Numbered from the stretch's first letter, positions 10,482 to 21,276 are shown. The stretch is DNA of 64,000 bases from Zygaena filipendulae (GCA_907165275.2 OU015650.1:1642001-1706000), one strand, 5' to 3'. Numbers and translations are program-made. Notes: generated from the letters alone by a model not told the origin.

Positions 10482-10605
10482 CTATGCGGCCTATAGGTAT
10501 TAGAAGGAAGATCAAAGGAGAGGTCTATGTCTTGTGGTGTCTCGTACTTGGTCTGGAGCTCCGAACCGCCCGCCCTTTCCCGATCGGGGAGCGTTTCAAA
10601 ATTCA
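10482..10605 (-). other. Candidate host exon bounded by splice-like sites
   Basis: On the minus strand the sequence TTATCCGTATTTATCCAG (acceptor ending 10606) is followed by a 124-nt open stretch that ends GCATAG|GTAAGT (donor at 10481-10476), a near-ideal insect 5' splice site. The frame reads VNFETLPDRERAGGSELQ, then TKYETPQDIDLSFDLPSN, then TYRPHR. Its composition is more GC-rich and charged than the flanks, as expected for coding DNA. The frame stops three bases into the would-be intron. No protein family was recognised. If real, it is a single internal exon of a host gene with very long introns. Confidence 0.35.
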
Positions 10606-11174
10606 CTGGATAAATACGGATAATATAATCTATTGACGTTCGCCAGTTTAATAATAATGTGGGCATCCAAGTCAAAAGGTACCAGTTCTTGGCATTTGGT
10701 TTTCGAGATATAAGAAGTTTTGTGAAGGCGAGTGAAAAAATTGCGTCGTAGAAAATTGAGCATTTATTAATAATCAATCAAAATCGCGGACGCAATTTTA
10801 TATACCTATATGTTAATCTGCAATAATATATAAAAATCTATATAAAAGGGCAAGTAGAAGTGTGTTTTTTTTCACTCAAATTTGTATAATGTTTTTTCTC
10901 GAATCAAGCTTTTTCAGAATTTCAACTTCAAATGTCTGATAAAAAAAATTGTACTAGTTTTTGAATATTTTTCAAATCAATTATCTTTTTGCTTGGACGC
11001 CCACATATGCTTGCCATTGGCCCCGCGGCTTTCATTATTTGTTATTTTGATAAGTAAATCTCTCTATGCATATAACATACCTACACGTATTGTCTCCGTT
11101 CTTGTTTGCCCTGAGGCTTCGAAGCATATCGAATAACTCCACCTAACATAATATCCATAACATTCATTAAATTA

Positions 11175-11340
11175 CTAGCTGTTCCCTGTCGGAGTCCCGG
11201 GATAGAAGTATTGTATGTCCTTCTCTGTAACCCTGACAACGTTTATGCATAATTTCATGATGATCGGTTGAGTAGCGCAGTAGCAGTAGCCTGAAAGCGT
11301 AATAAAGAAACAAGTTTACAATCGCATTTACAATATTAAT
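11175..11340 (-). mobile_element. Helitron-like fragment, degenerate
   Basis: ACTAGCTGTTCCC plus the body words TGTCCTTCTCTGTA, CCTGACAACG and ATGATGATCGGTTGAG match the family. The terminal hairpin has been partly deleted and the 5' end ends near TACAATATTAATC. Confidence 0.45.
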
Positions 11341-11565
11341 CTGAATAAAATATGCAAATGTCTTTTTGTCTGTTTGCTTTTCACATAAAATCGCGCTAAC
11401 AAAGAATAAGGCTATTTTTTATTCTGGTACAATGAGTTTCCTAGGAAAGTTGTCAACGCTATATTCACGCCGGTACACATTCAAGCTAGCGGTGTCGCGA
11501 GCGAAAGCTGCAGGTAAAACAATTGTGTATTAGGTTTTAAGTATTATTAGTCCGGTGCCCATAGT

Positions 11566-11908
11566 CAGTGGCGTAGCGTAGGTCACTAGCACCCGGTGCG
11601 GATCCCAAATTTGCCGCCCTCTTATTTTTGCAATAGCAAAAAAAAATTGGGGCTTGATAAAAATACTCTACTCTTATTACTCTCTCTACTCTCTTTACTC
11701 TATTGGTACACTTATTGAATAATACTAACTTTGAAAAGTGAAAACATAATATTATAAAGGTTTAAGGAAAAAAAACGTTGAAGGAAATCAACTTAAAAAA
11801 AAAAAAATCTCTTTAAAATGCCTGCCTGTGCCTGTGAAATGCCGCCCCCGCCAAAGTGCGGCCCGATGCGGACCGCACCCGCCCCCCCCCCCCCACGCTT
11901 CGTCACTG
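11566..11908. mobile_element. hAT-type MITE with 8-bp target duplication
   Basis: Ends are CAGTGGCGTAGCGT and ACGCTTCGTCACTG, which are inverted at 12 of 14 positions. The element is flanked by the direct duplication CCCATAGT at 11558-11565 and 11909-11916. An 8-bp duplication and CAGTG-type termini are characteristic of the hAT superfamily. The 343-bp element has no coding capacity. It contains a GC-rich right half with a run of 13 C at 11882-11894. Confidence 0.75.
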
Positions 11909-12128
11909 CCCATAGTATATTAAGCTCTGTTTAGTTTTGGACCGGGATGGCGCTGTGTCATAATGTCCTAGGATTATTGTTATTATTACACATTGTCACA
12001 ATCACACATTATTACAACCACTCTTAATTGTACATGTAAAGAAGCGATACTCTTCCGCCTCCCGATTATATGCCTCTTCATACCCCGCAAAAGTTTCTTG
12101 GCAAATTGCGAGGAAAGTTTGTCACATT

Positions 12129-12165
12129 AGGCCCGCCGCCCATTGTCACAATGGGCGGCGGGCCT
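12129..12165. repeat. Perfect 37-bp GC-rich palindrome
   Basis: Two 18-bp arms (AGGCCCGCCGCCCATTGT at 12129-12146 and its exact complement at 12148-12165) are separated by one C. The arms are very GC-rich in an AT-rich surrounding. It would form an almost loop-free cruciform and may be the junction of two head-to-head element ends. Confidence 0.85.
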
Positions 12166-12807
12166 TAGAATCTGCATGTGACAATTATTCACTGACAGTT
12201 ACTGTTAGCTCGCTGTCAACCTTAACAATACGCACATACGCACAACGCAATATGTACTTACCTACATACGTTTGTGCATACGTACAAGCAGGCCGTTTTA
12301 CTTGTGGAAAAGTATATTTGACTCAGTTCCTATGGAGTGTCACCGGGCTGCTAGTAGTTTTTTAGATTTGACAAAAATTAAAACAAATATGTACTTAAAG
12401 TCTTATAGGTTACAAGACGTACTATTGGCATCGATACGGGAAAGCTTGACGTCATAGCAGCGAGCAGTCTCAGTAGGGAGTCGTGAGCCCACGCTTGTGC
12501 GGTTTGCGTCATCTGGTTTGGGCTCGCCTAGAACATTATACTGAATTTCCTTCGCACAATGCTATGAGTAGCTAGCTAGGCAATCAACAAACTCGTATCG
12601 CTTTATAAAAAAAACTATTTTGAAGTTGAATTAACTCAAAAATACTATTTCCTTCATATCATCATTGATTGAAGTAGACTGTAGTGGACTTAAACTTCAA
12701 ATCTCGAATAATTGCTCCGTTGGCTAGCGAACCTAACTGCGACGCAAATATGAAAAAAATCATGACGATCGATCGAGTTGTTAAGGTGTAAAAAACAAAC
12801 AGTTTAT

Positions 12808-13170
12808 AGCAATGATAGCTCAGTGGTTAGCGCGTTCGGATTAAACGCCGCAAGGTGTATGTTCAAACCCTAACAATGAGCTTGAGCTGTCGGTGAAGGA
12901 AAACATCGTGAGGAAACCATAGCATAGCGCTCTCTAGTGCCCGGCTGGCTAGCTACCACCTTCGAGTTGCAAATCTGTCGCCGAGCACCTAACGGTGTGT
13001 TCCGGCAGCCCCACTTGAAAGCCAGTTCCCATCCCCATTCCAGGTCGGCAACGCACCTGCATGCCTTCTGGTGTTGCAGATGTCCATGGGCGGCGGTAAT
13101 CACTTACCATCAGGTGTACCACTTGCCCGTTTGCCCCCTATGACATAAAAAAAAAACAAACAAACAAACT
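12808..13170 (+). mobile_element. tRNA-derived SINE, near full length
   Basis: The head resembles a tRNA with an RNA polymerase III A box (TAGCTCAGTGG, 12816-12826) and B box (GTTCAAACC, 12861-12869). The body of about 270 bp includes CGTGAGGAAACC and CATCAGGTGTACCACTTGCC, and ends GCCCCCTATGACAT followed by a poly-A/(CAAA)n tail. AAAAAACAAAC both before the head (about 12790-12800) and in the tail suggests a target duplication. The same element occurs in reverse at 21277-21640. It is non-coding; open frames across it are spurious. Confidence 0.8.
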
Positions 13171-13315
13171 CACTTTTTCTGCATTTATAATATTATTATT
13201 ATTTCAATTTTTTTTTACCTGGGTCAATCCGTACCGTACTAAAGTCGTTAAACTCACACCCGAGCAGCGTAGAAACTTTAAACGAGGACGTATAAGGATT
13301 TATAATACGAAGTGT

Positions 13316-14083
13316 CTAGTCGTCCACGGCCTACTAAATTCACAAAAGATGTTGTCAATATGCTAGATTGTTAACTGTCAAAATATTGTGAGCTGTAACA
13401 TACTGCTTACAGTTTAATGCATATAACGCGTTATTTTTCGGTAGATTATAATGGGTATGTTGACTAATTTTTATTTTTTAGTCCGTCTTGTAGATTATTA
13501 AAAAATATTGGACACGTATTTTTTCTTTTTTTACGTAATCAAAAAATAACGGCGATATATTGAGTTAAAATTTCGCGTGACGTCACTATTCTGACAGTTT
13601 GTATGGCGGTTTTGCGGTTAGTGACGTCACGACCTCCTCATCCTAAACTTTAATGCGCTTTATCTCTGTATATTTTAATTTATTTAAAAAAGCAAAAAAT
13701 ACGTGTCTATAGTTTTTTTTATTTCTAACTGACGGTCTAATTAGAATTTTGATTTTCGAAAGTAGTCCACATCTCTGTTATGGTTAGGTTAGGTTTGTAC
13801 TGCAGCTGAGCCTGAGCAAGACGTTAAACACCAAAAACAATGTTACGGTTCACGATTTTACACTTTTGACAATTTACAAACTCACGAGAAAGATTATAAT
13901 CTAACGGTAAGTACAGTGACATATACAATTTGTTTTTAAATAAAAATTGTATATCACCTAAAAAGGTTTTTCATTCAGCATGCAAATATCGTAACAAAAA
14001 TGAACGTTAGGAAAGATGAGAAAGATCAATGTATTTTGTGTTAAGCGGACGACTAATTAGTCGTCCGTTTAGTGGACGACTAG
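13316..14083. repeat. 12-bp inverted repeat enclosing a MITE and a 22-bp palindrome
   Basis: CTAGTCGTCCAC at 13316-13327 is mirrored as GTGGACGACTAG at 14072-14083. A perfect 22-bp palindrome at 14046-14067 (arms CGGACGACTAA) contains the same GGACGACTA word. These may be the termini of an older DNA transposon into which the fold-back MITE at 13449-13780 inserted. The coding content is nil. Confidence 0.45.
13449..13780 (+). mobile_element. Fold-back MITE with paired GTGACGTCAC sites, copy 1
   Basis: The ends (AATGGGTATGTTGACTA and an inverted near-match GTAGTCCACATC) continue inward as a long imperfect inverted repeat; for example ATTGGACACGTATTTTTTCT on one side mirrors AAAAAATACGTGTCTAT on the other. 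Two exact GTGACGTCAC palindromes lie at 13577-13586 and 13621-13630. The element is non-coding. Other copies are at 21680-22012, 30131-30441, 41752-42082 and 42418-42637. Confidence 0.75.
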
Positions 14084-14726
14084 CCGCACCCTTTATAATA
14101 TTGTAATTTTGCTATTTAATGGCATTAATATTCTCGTCTTTCGCCGAATGTTACGTACTCAGGTATATTAATATTAAACAGCAAAGTTAGGCGGAGACAC
14201 GACGATAACTTTTTGTATGAAAAACATGACGAATCCTGATCGAGCCCGCTATATTTGCATTTCAATTCACTCTCGTCACTTTGAGAATAATCCTTTGATT
14301 GTTGATCGACCTACGTGTAGGTACGTTTGACTTCTATACTCGAGATATCGATTCTTTTTGCGATAAAAACGTACGGACTAGCACTCGATTTTGATGCTAT
14401 CTGCTTTCCACTGAATTTAGATTTTACCATATACCTACCTATCTAGATTTGTAAATTACTTACTGAAAATTTACTTCTTTAGGCACGTTAGAAAAAAAAA
14501 GGTTTCGTACGAATTTCGTACGCAATACTCGGTTTTTATTAAGTTTTTAATCAATATAATTATAACCAACAACGTTGAAACAACGATGAAATATATTTTT
14601 CATTACTCATACTCGGAAAGTAGGTCTGAAGTGGCCTCAGAAGCGGGTTGAAAGTAACACTTTTCAGCCCTAGGGAGAATCGCTTTCAACTGACAGCTGG
14701 ATACTGCAGAAACTCAAGTTTTTTTT
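13781..14726. other. No supported gene
   Basis: Apart from the palindrome at 14046-14067, AT-rich and unassigned. Confidence 0.4.
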
Positions 14727-14790
14727 TATGTCATAGGGGGCATACTTACTGGCCAGTAGCACACCTAATGGTTGATTTATGTAAAATAAA
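14727..14790 (-). mobile_element. SINE 3'-end fragment
   Basis: TTTTTTTTATGTCATAGGGG and the following CCAGTAGCACACCTAATGG match the 3' end (in reverse) of the tRNA-derived SINE. The rest is absent. Confidence 0.5.
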
Positions 14791-15768
14791 ATTCACTCAT
14801 TTTTTTCTTTAGCTAATTCAGGCTAATTCCTATTTTTATTTTGACTTTCCTTGCATTCGTAATGAAAAGCACAGTGTTATCCTCGGGAGAAAGACTTATT
14901 TAGTTCCTCGATTTCACTCCTAGGATAACAATGTACTATTGTGTGACGCTCTACTCTACTCCAATAATATCTTTAACGTTTTTCAAAAAACATTGAACCA
15001 AAAATGGCGTTCCAGTCAGCAAAAGCGATCCTCGTATTTGAGCATAATAAAAGCATGCAGCCTTCTACCTAAGGAGTTTTTTACGCAGCTTATTCTACTA
15101 GGAATCTATGAAAGAGGGCGTTCTTGTGATCGCCGATATATTGTTATCCAAAGATTTAATCTAATTATACATTCACGGAAAGCTTTGAATAAAAATATTT
15201 ACTTCGACTTATACGGACAACCAAAAACCAAAGGGTTGGCTTTGTATAGATAACCAGACAAGTACTTAATTGGCAGACGTTTAACACCTTAGTTTATATC
15301 TACGCTTACAATCAGGCGAGATTATGGACAAAATTGTCTGAACAATAATTTAAAAAAAAAAATTTTAGAGCGTCTGTGAAAGCAAAATATCTGAGCTGCG
15401 AATGATCTGGATACACGTGACGTCCTCACTATAAATAATACCCAAGAACGTTGATAGTAAAATGTGATGTAAAATGGCCGTAATTTGTGAGGGTGTACGA
15501 AGTCAAGCGAGGGTCAAAATAGAATTTTGTTGGTTGATTGAAAGTAAATCTTGGTCAAACTGAAAGTGTCTCATACGGCATACCTCCTGGATGATAATAT
15601 AATATCATAGGTCGCATACTACTTCGAGACCCGACTCTGCTCACGCAAAATACAAAATTGCATCTCAAGTTCTTTTAGTGGAGTGTACCTAATATATTAA
15701 AAGGGATGGTTTTTAGTTATTGGTTCTAGCGTGATTAATTGCTGCTCCTTAATTCCATTGTATTTTTA
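14791..15768. other. No supported gene
   Basis: The 104-codon frame at 14939-15253 has no domain or splice evidence and is probably chance. Confidence 0.4.
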
Positions 15769-15935
15769 CTAGCTGTTCATCGTGGTTTCACCCGCCTTAA
15801 TTTAGGAGTTCCCACGGGAATTCTAAGTCCGATACAATGTATGCAAAACATGATGATTGGTTTAATAGTAGGTAGGTAGGTTTGTAGTAGTACAAACAAA
15901 CAAAACGAACAAACATAGATACATTTATAATATTA
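15769..15935 (-). mobile_element. Helitron-like element, degenerate
   Basis: ACTAGCTGTTCATCG, GGTTTCACCCGCC and GGAATTC words mark the terminal hairpin region on the minus strand. ACATTTATAATATTAGTT marks the 5' side. Confidence 0.5.
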
Positions 15936-16323
15936 GTTGAAATGTTTTGCTGAAATATGAATGAGTAGTAGTTTATTTAAAAAAATAAAGAGTGCGGTGA
16001 ACAGACTTATAGTGGCTTCATTCGTCTTATAAGCTTTGATCGTGCGAAAATTGGTACGAGTATATCCAAGCTCAATTTGAGGATAATACATTTGAAATCG
16101 TTGTACGTGACGGGAATCCCACTCTTAACCTATTCAGTAGGGAGAGCATGTCGACGAAATCACGCTGATACTTGGAAATTCGTCCTTGTGAGTGTCGCGC
16201 AAATTCAACCGGACATTTCTATTAAGCTTTTACAGAATTTTATAAAATATTGGTAGCTTTTTGTATTTCAGAAGCAATTGAATAATACAAGTTAAAATTG
16301 CTGTCACTCTCTTTATCATATTA

Positions 16324-16503
16324 CTAGCTATGCCCTGCGGTTTCACCCGCGGTAATTTCGGAGTTCCCGCGGGAATTCCGTTATAAAAAGTACCCTTCTC
16401 TCCCTGACAACGTACATGGCAAATTTCATACAAATCCGTTCAGCCGTTTTTGGGTGATTGAGTAACAAACATCCACACTTTCACATTTATTCTATTAGTA
16501 GGA
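16324..16503 (-). mobile_element. Helitron-like non-autonomous element, complete
   Basis: This 180-bp copy is one of the cleanest. On the minus strand it starts TCCTACTAATAG after an A, and ends in the CCGCGGGTGAAACCGC hairpin, GCATAGCTAG and T. It is non-coding and has no target duplication. Confidence 0.65.
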
Positions 16504-16639
16504 TTGAGTTTAAGACCAAAGACTTTCGAGAATAATATAGAAATCCAAATCGGATTACCGTTATAGTTCTTTTTTTTTAAAGTTGACTGAAAAACACATT
16601 GAAAGAAAAGAATTTATATAACAAAAAAAAAATAGTTAC

Positions 16640-17010
16640 TGTCTGGATGCCCGTGACTTCGCTCGTGTTGATGTAGCTTTTTGTCAATCTTTCTTTAATT
16701 CGGAAACAGTAATTTTTTTCAGGATGAAAAATACCCTTTATCCGTTTCTCTACCCACCCTGAAAACGGGTAGTATTCAAAATTTTACGTAGTTTCACAAA
16801 GCATGTAGTTTTCCGCAGCAATTCCTGGATAAAAATGTAACCTATGCCCTTTTCTGTACCCCTGACAACGTGTAGGTATGCAAAATTTTATGATGATCGG
16901 TTTAGCCGGTATCGACCTTGTAAATTCCTCTGAGGTATCTAAATTCTGGTGCAACCAAAATTGCCCTCCCCCCTCCGCAACCGAATCCTAGGTCCGCGCC
17001 TGCACGGCCT
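16640..17010 (-). other. Decayed repeat fragments upstream of the tRNA
   Basis: Words CGTGACTTCGCTCGTG, AGTTTTCCGCAGCAATTCC and CCCTGACAACG show remnants of Helitron-like copies. GCCCTCCCCCCTCCGCAACC with CTAGGTCCGCGCCTGCA resembles the right half of a hAT-type MITE. No intact boundaries. Confidence 0.35.
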
Positions 17011-17352
17011 TAACGAAATTATAAGGATTCTGTTTTTCTCAGATAGGTAGCTGATATGGAATATTAAAAAGAAATATAAGCTCCAATCCTTTGTCTAATG
17101 CGAAAAATCCGCAAAAGGGAGACCTTTACATTTCTGGATGGCATGTTTTTCTACATAGTAGGTGGATAGTCATTCATTCACTATCCGTTTGTAGTATTTG
17201 GTATTATTGTAATGAGGCAACAATGGTGATGAAAAAACTCTTTTGCTTATTGCGCTCAGCGCAACTGACCGTAAAATTACAAGTGAAAGTGCTCCGGTTT
17301 GCGGAGAATATTGTGTTTGAGTATTTCGCTGGTACAATCATCAGCTCCGACA

Positions 17353-17424
17353 GCCGTGATCGTCTAGTGGTTAGGACCCTACGTTGTGGCCGTAGTAACC
17401 CAGGTTCGAATCCTGGTCACGGCA
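17353..17424 (+). tRNA. tRNA-His (GTG)
   Basis: A full cloverleaf folds: acceptor GCCGTGA (17353-17359) pairs with TCACGGC (17417-17423), with discriminator A at 17424. The D stem is GTCT/GGAC, and the anticodon stem is CTACG/CGTAG with loop TTGTGGC (anticodon GTG at 17386-17388). The T stem is CCAGG/CCTGG with loop TTCGAAT. The A box and B box (GTTCGAATC) are intact and there is no intron or encoded CCA. A run of six T at 17452-17457 can serve as polymerase III terminator. All stems are perfectly paired, which argues for a functional gene rather than a SINE head. The adjacent frame 17091-17486 is spurious. Confidence 0.95.
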
Positions 17425-17451
17425 GTGGAAACACTGTCACGGGGAGCTATA

Positions 17452-17457
17452 TTTTTT
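17452..17457 (+). terminator. Pol III terminator of tRNA-His
   Basis: Six T on the coding strand, 28 nt after the discriminator base, is the usual signal for RNA polymerase III. Confidence 0.6.
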
Positions 17458-17488
17458 ATTTTTATAGTATAGTTATATTTTTTTAAAA

Positions 17489-17757
17489 CTAGCTGCTCCC
17501 CGCGGTTTCACCCATGTCGGAGATCCTGCAGGAATTCCGGGATAAAAGTACCGTAAGATTCTGTACCCCTGACAACGTATCTAGGCGTTATGCAAAATTT
17601 TACGCAGTTTCACCCGCGTGAATTTTTGAGGTCCCGAAGGAATTCCAGGATAAAATGTATTGTATGTCCATTTTTGTACCTTTGACAACGTGTGCCTATA
17701 CAAAATTTCATTATGATTTGTTGAGCCGATAAGGCGTGAAAGCACACAAGCAAGTGC
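17489..17757 (-). mobile_element. Two overlapping Helitron-like copies
   Basis: ACTAGCTGCTCCCCGCGG at 17488 marks the 3' end of one copy on the minus strand. A second terminal hairpin (GTTTCACCCGCGTG) begins at about 17607, followed by GATTTGTTGAGCCG. The first copy appears truncated by, or inserted into, the second. Confidence 0.5.
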
Positions 17758-20026
17758 TAGACTTAGAAGTATCCCGTGATATTAATTTAGTAAGGTCAAG
17801 ATAGGATATCATTAAGCCGTAACATAAGCGAAGTTGGAAGTGGTGATTAGGTTCACAAATAAGAAGCAAAATTGTACAGTTTTCTTAAAGAGGTACGTAT
17901 ATGAAACCCGAAAAAAGTGAGTAGGCATCAGATACATAAGCAAAAGTGCAGGCATTTAATATACCAATGATCAAATTTTTTTTTAACTTAAATCGTAAAA
18001 TGTAAGTGTATCTGTAATTGTGTTGTTTCCAATCTCCATTTTTTTATATAACAATCGCAAGCTAAGTTATGTACCTACCTGCAAAGGAAACTTATTCCAG
18101 CAAACCTATGGAAGCAGAAAAACTTTGGGAACACATATGAATGTGGAATGTGGATCTTTATTTATTTTTCCCTAACGTTTGCTACCTTCTCGTTTTAAAC
18201 AACTATCTCCAGTATTAGGGTTGTCAACCAGTTAAGTTTCAACAATAAAAATAAAAATCTATCGCAAATTACCGTCGCATCGTAAAATCGACGTTGGCCG
18301 GGCTCCGTTGACTGATCCGACACGCGTGACGTCACTTCGCCTCGTAAACTTCACGCTCGTAAAATTGCATCTTTAGTCTCAGCACTTCGAGACAAAACTA
18401 TTTGTCTAGCTAGATCTGTTTTGTGCTAGCTATCTATAAGTACCTAAAATAATGTTCATCTTGCTTTTTCTTCATGAGATCTGATTAGCATAGTATTTTA
18501 TTGTCATAACATTTATATAGTTCACGGAGGCTTCGCCCTGTAAACAGGGTTCCCACTTCAAGTCTTGTCTGACAGGCCTACATATGTGTTTATTCAGGGC
18601 ATGGACCAATTTAACAAGTTTTATTGGTCCATGATTCAGGGTTACAAAACTATCTCCGTTCCAAAACTCATCCAAACATCCAGCCCTTACCAAGAAGATC
18701 TGCACACACTCACACTACTTAGGTACCTACTGTGATTGTATCTAACTTTTTTTTAGCTTGTAAATGAGTGTAGCTATTAAGTAAATGGGCCAAAGGCTGT
18801 TAATTAGTGAATAAATGATGCCGCTACAGCGAAGGAGGTTTACACACTAATGAAGAAATAAAATTAAGTAAAAATAAAAGTAACTTCTGATATATTTTCT
18901 TTTTTAAATTTATACGCAAAAGTTCATGGATTTTTTTTGTAGAAGTATCTAGTACCTATTATGCAGCCCAAATTTTGCAGTGAGACAGCAACTAGGCCGA
19001 TCAGCTCAGCATGCACACATTGCATCTTCAGCTACATGTGTCACATCATTTTACTTATATTATAACCTAGAACATATAATAGTCTTCGAATATGTCTACA
19101 AGTTTTCGTTACATCGTGTATAACTTCTAACACGGGTTCTATAATTAGTAAGTTTAGTGAAAATAAAGCCCTGCGGTATGAATAAACTTTTAATTAATGT
19201 ACGCAAAGATTGTAGAGGTAATACCTACACCTATATAATTATCTCCAGGCTACACTTCAACATTACTACTAACTTTAACTTAAAAGTTGCTAAAACCGTA
19301 CCGCAGAAGGCCAGAGAAGTTATGTCCTTCCCTTCCTTCCTATATATACACGTACTGACAATTATAAAGTGCCGTGATTAGATGGATTACTATAATAAAT
19401 TCAAGATTCATTCTTTCACGTAGGTATTCTTATCAGACCTTTACAAAAAGCAAACAGAATGATAACATTCTTAATGCTTTTTGTAAAAATGCTAAAAAAA
19501 GTTACTGAGTTTCGGTATTATTTATTTTAGGACAATTCCACAAGGTAAACTCAAAACTCCCTGCAAAGTTTGCTGGACTAGAAACTCGTGCGCTCATTTA
19601 GAGAAAGTTTCTGTCGTGGTATTAATTCTATATTTCAGAGCGTAGGTACTAACAGCAAAAACGGCGCAGGAAAATTAATTTATGACTTATGTAAATGAAA
19701 ATGAACTCGAAAAATGAACGAGGATTGCCAGAGAATTTTAAAAGCTAACCAAAGATAAGGTGGAGATACGATGTGTATGTGTTCGACTCTGAATTTTCTG
19801 AATTTCAAAAACGGCGGAAGAGTGTGGTGGAGATACCTTTGCTACTGGTAGGACGGGGTGTGCTAATAAAAAAAAACTATAAATATAACTATTTTATGTA
19901 AGTACCCACTACTTTTCTTACTTTATTTTTAATGCTTTAAAATTTTTCAGGTTCCATTAAAAGGTTTAGGTTTACATTTAAATAAAGACACATTCTTCCA
20001 TTAAATGAAGTAAAAGAAACATTTAC
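17758..20026. other. No supported gene
   Basis: Contains a GCGTGACGTCAC site at about 18326-18337, the hairpin at 18600-18633, and a minus frame 18472-18705 without recognised family. Otherwise AT-rich. Confidence 0.4.
18600..18633. repeat. 11-bp perfect hairpin
   Basis: CATGGACCAAT and ATTGGTCCATG flank a 12-nt loop. It lies within a higher-GC stretch (18520-18700) that is otherwise unassigned. Confidence 0.6.
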
Positions 20027-20110
20027 CGCCGCACTCAGAGTCGACTTCAATGATTACTTAGTTAAGTATAGATTTTTAAAACAAAACTGCCGCACTCAGA
20101 CAAGTTTAAT

Positions 20111-20837
20111 TCTTCTTCCTAGTCGTTACACTCTTGACAGAGTGGTCGTGGTCATCGGTTCCGGATTGGTAGCACGCTTGACAACCCGTCGCCATTCCTC
20201 CCGAACCGCTGCCCTTCTAGAGCACTCGTAGAGAGAGCTATCAGCGGCAGCCTTCACCTGGTCAGTCCAGCGCATCGGTGATCTCCCGCGCGGTCTTGTG
20301 CCTTCCACCTTTCCCTGCACCACAAGACGCTCCACAGAAGCCTCTCCGCGTCGTGAAATATGGCTGAAAAATGTCAGTATTCGAGCCTGTACTATGGAGG
20401 ATAGACGCTGCTTGATGCCGAGTTCCCGGAGGATGGAAGCGTTAGTTCGGAACTCAGTCCACGATACCCCAAGCATTCTCCTCCAGCACCACATTTCCAG
20501 AGCGTCTATCCTCTTCCTCTCGACCTCCCTTAGTGTCCAAGTCTCTGCCGCGTATAAAAATATGGGAAACACCAGCGCCCTGACGAGTCGGATCTTTGTG
20601 GCCTTCGTGATGTTCCTGTTTCTCCATATTTTATGCAGTTTGTCCATGGCCGTCCTTGCAATAGCCATGCGTCGCTTGATCTCGACAACACATCCACCAT
20701 TGTGGAAATCAGTGCTCCCAGATAGACATATGACTGTACAACATCGCAACTCGCAATTTTTGTAACCTCTGGCGAGTTATTATTGCTGCGGTCGACAATC
20801 ATCATCTTGGTCTTGCTACGATTGATCCTTAGTCCTT
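20111..20837 (-). mobile_element. 5'-truncated RTE-like LINE with 13-bp target duplication
   Basis: The insertion is flanked by AGACAAGTTTAAT at 20098-20110 and 20838-20850. It is inserted on the minus strand, with the LINE 3' end at 20111 (ending AGGAAGAAGA). Only the last 0.73 kb was copied, typical of abortive target-primed reverse transcription. Confidence 0.8.
20126..20837 (-). pseudogene. RTE-like reverse transcriptase, C-terminal end (frameshifted)
   Basis: The main frame (20749-20126) reads KATKIRLVRALVFPIFLYAA, ETWTLREVERKRIDALEMWC, WRRMLGVSWTEFRTN, and GKVEGTRPRGRSPMRWTDQV. This is the characteristic tail of RTE/BovB-like endonuclease-reverse transcriptases. The preceding part (SKTKMMIVDRSNNN..., SYVYLGALI) is in another frame (20805-20530), so at least one indel is present. 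The polymerase active site is not included. It is a dead fragment that cannot encode an enzyme. Confidence 0.8.
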
Positions 20838-20892
20838 AGACAAGTTTAATAAATTAATGTTAATTGACTCTGAATGCGGCCGTTAAACTTTT

Positions 20893-21276
20893 AAATTCCG
20901 AATATGATTTCAGTAGATAAATTGTATATAGGTATGGTAGGTCCTCTGCAGAGTATTTTGGATTTAGGTACTGGTATAATCTACCAGTATAGTACCTTTA
21001 AAGTGTCAAAAAAAATCAAGTGGTTCTTTTGCTCACAGTATCTACCTGAGAAAACTTTCCTCAGATCTCGCGTCTACCTTATGTCAAGTAGGTATTTAAA
21101 ACGGAAAGTAATCACTTTAGCTTTAATCAGGATTTGAACACCGTTTATGTGAATTTAAATAACTACTTTAAATGACTAAACGTTACGCCATAAAACAATA
21201 TAAAAAAACAGATAAAAGATAAATGTTGGGTATTGGTCTGTTCTTCGTCGTCTCTTCAATTATGGCAATCTATTTC
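20893..21276. other. No supported gene
   Basis: AT-rich; nothing recognised. Confidence 0.4.

Larger units (their letters stand above)
20027..20892. mobile_element. Short MITE interrupted by a LINE
   Basis: GCCGCACTCAGAGTC (about 20031-20045) is mirrored, with small changes, by GACTCTGAATGCGGCC (about 20867-20882). Removing the LINE and one duplication leaves a non-coding element of about 130 bp. Its left half repeats GCCGCACTCAGA internally at about 20089. Confidence 0.5.

Noticed and set aside
12870..13143. Two overlapping frames and a matching pair at 21296-21584
   Set aside because: They fall inside the tRNA-derived SINE on both strands and recur only because the SINE is repeated.
14939..15253. 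104-codon frame
   Set aside because: Composition like the surrounding non-coding DNA and no recognisable domain.
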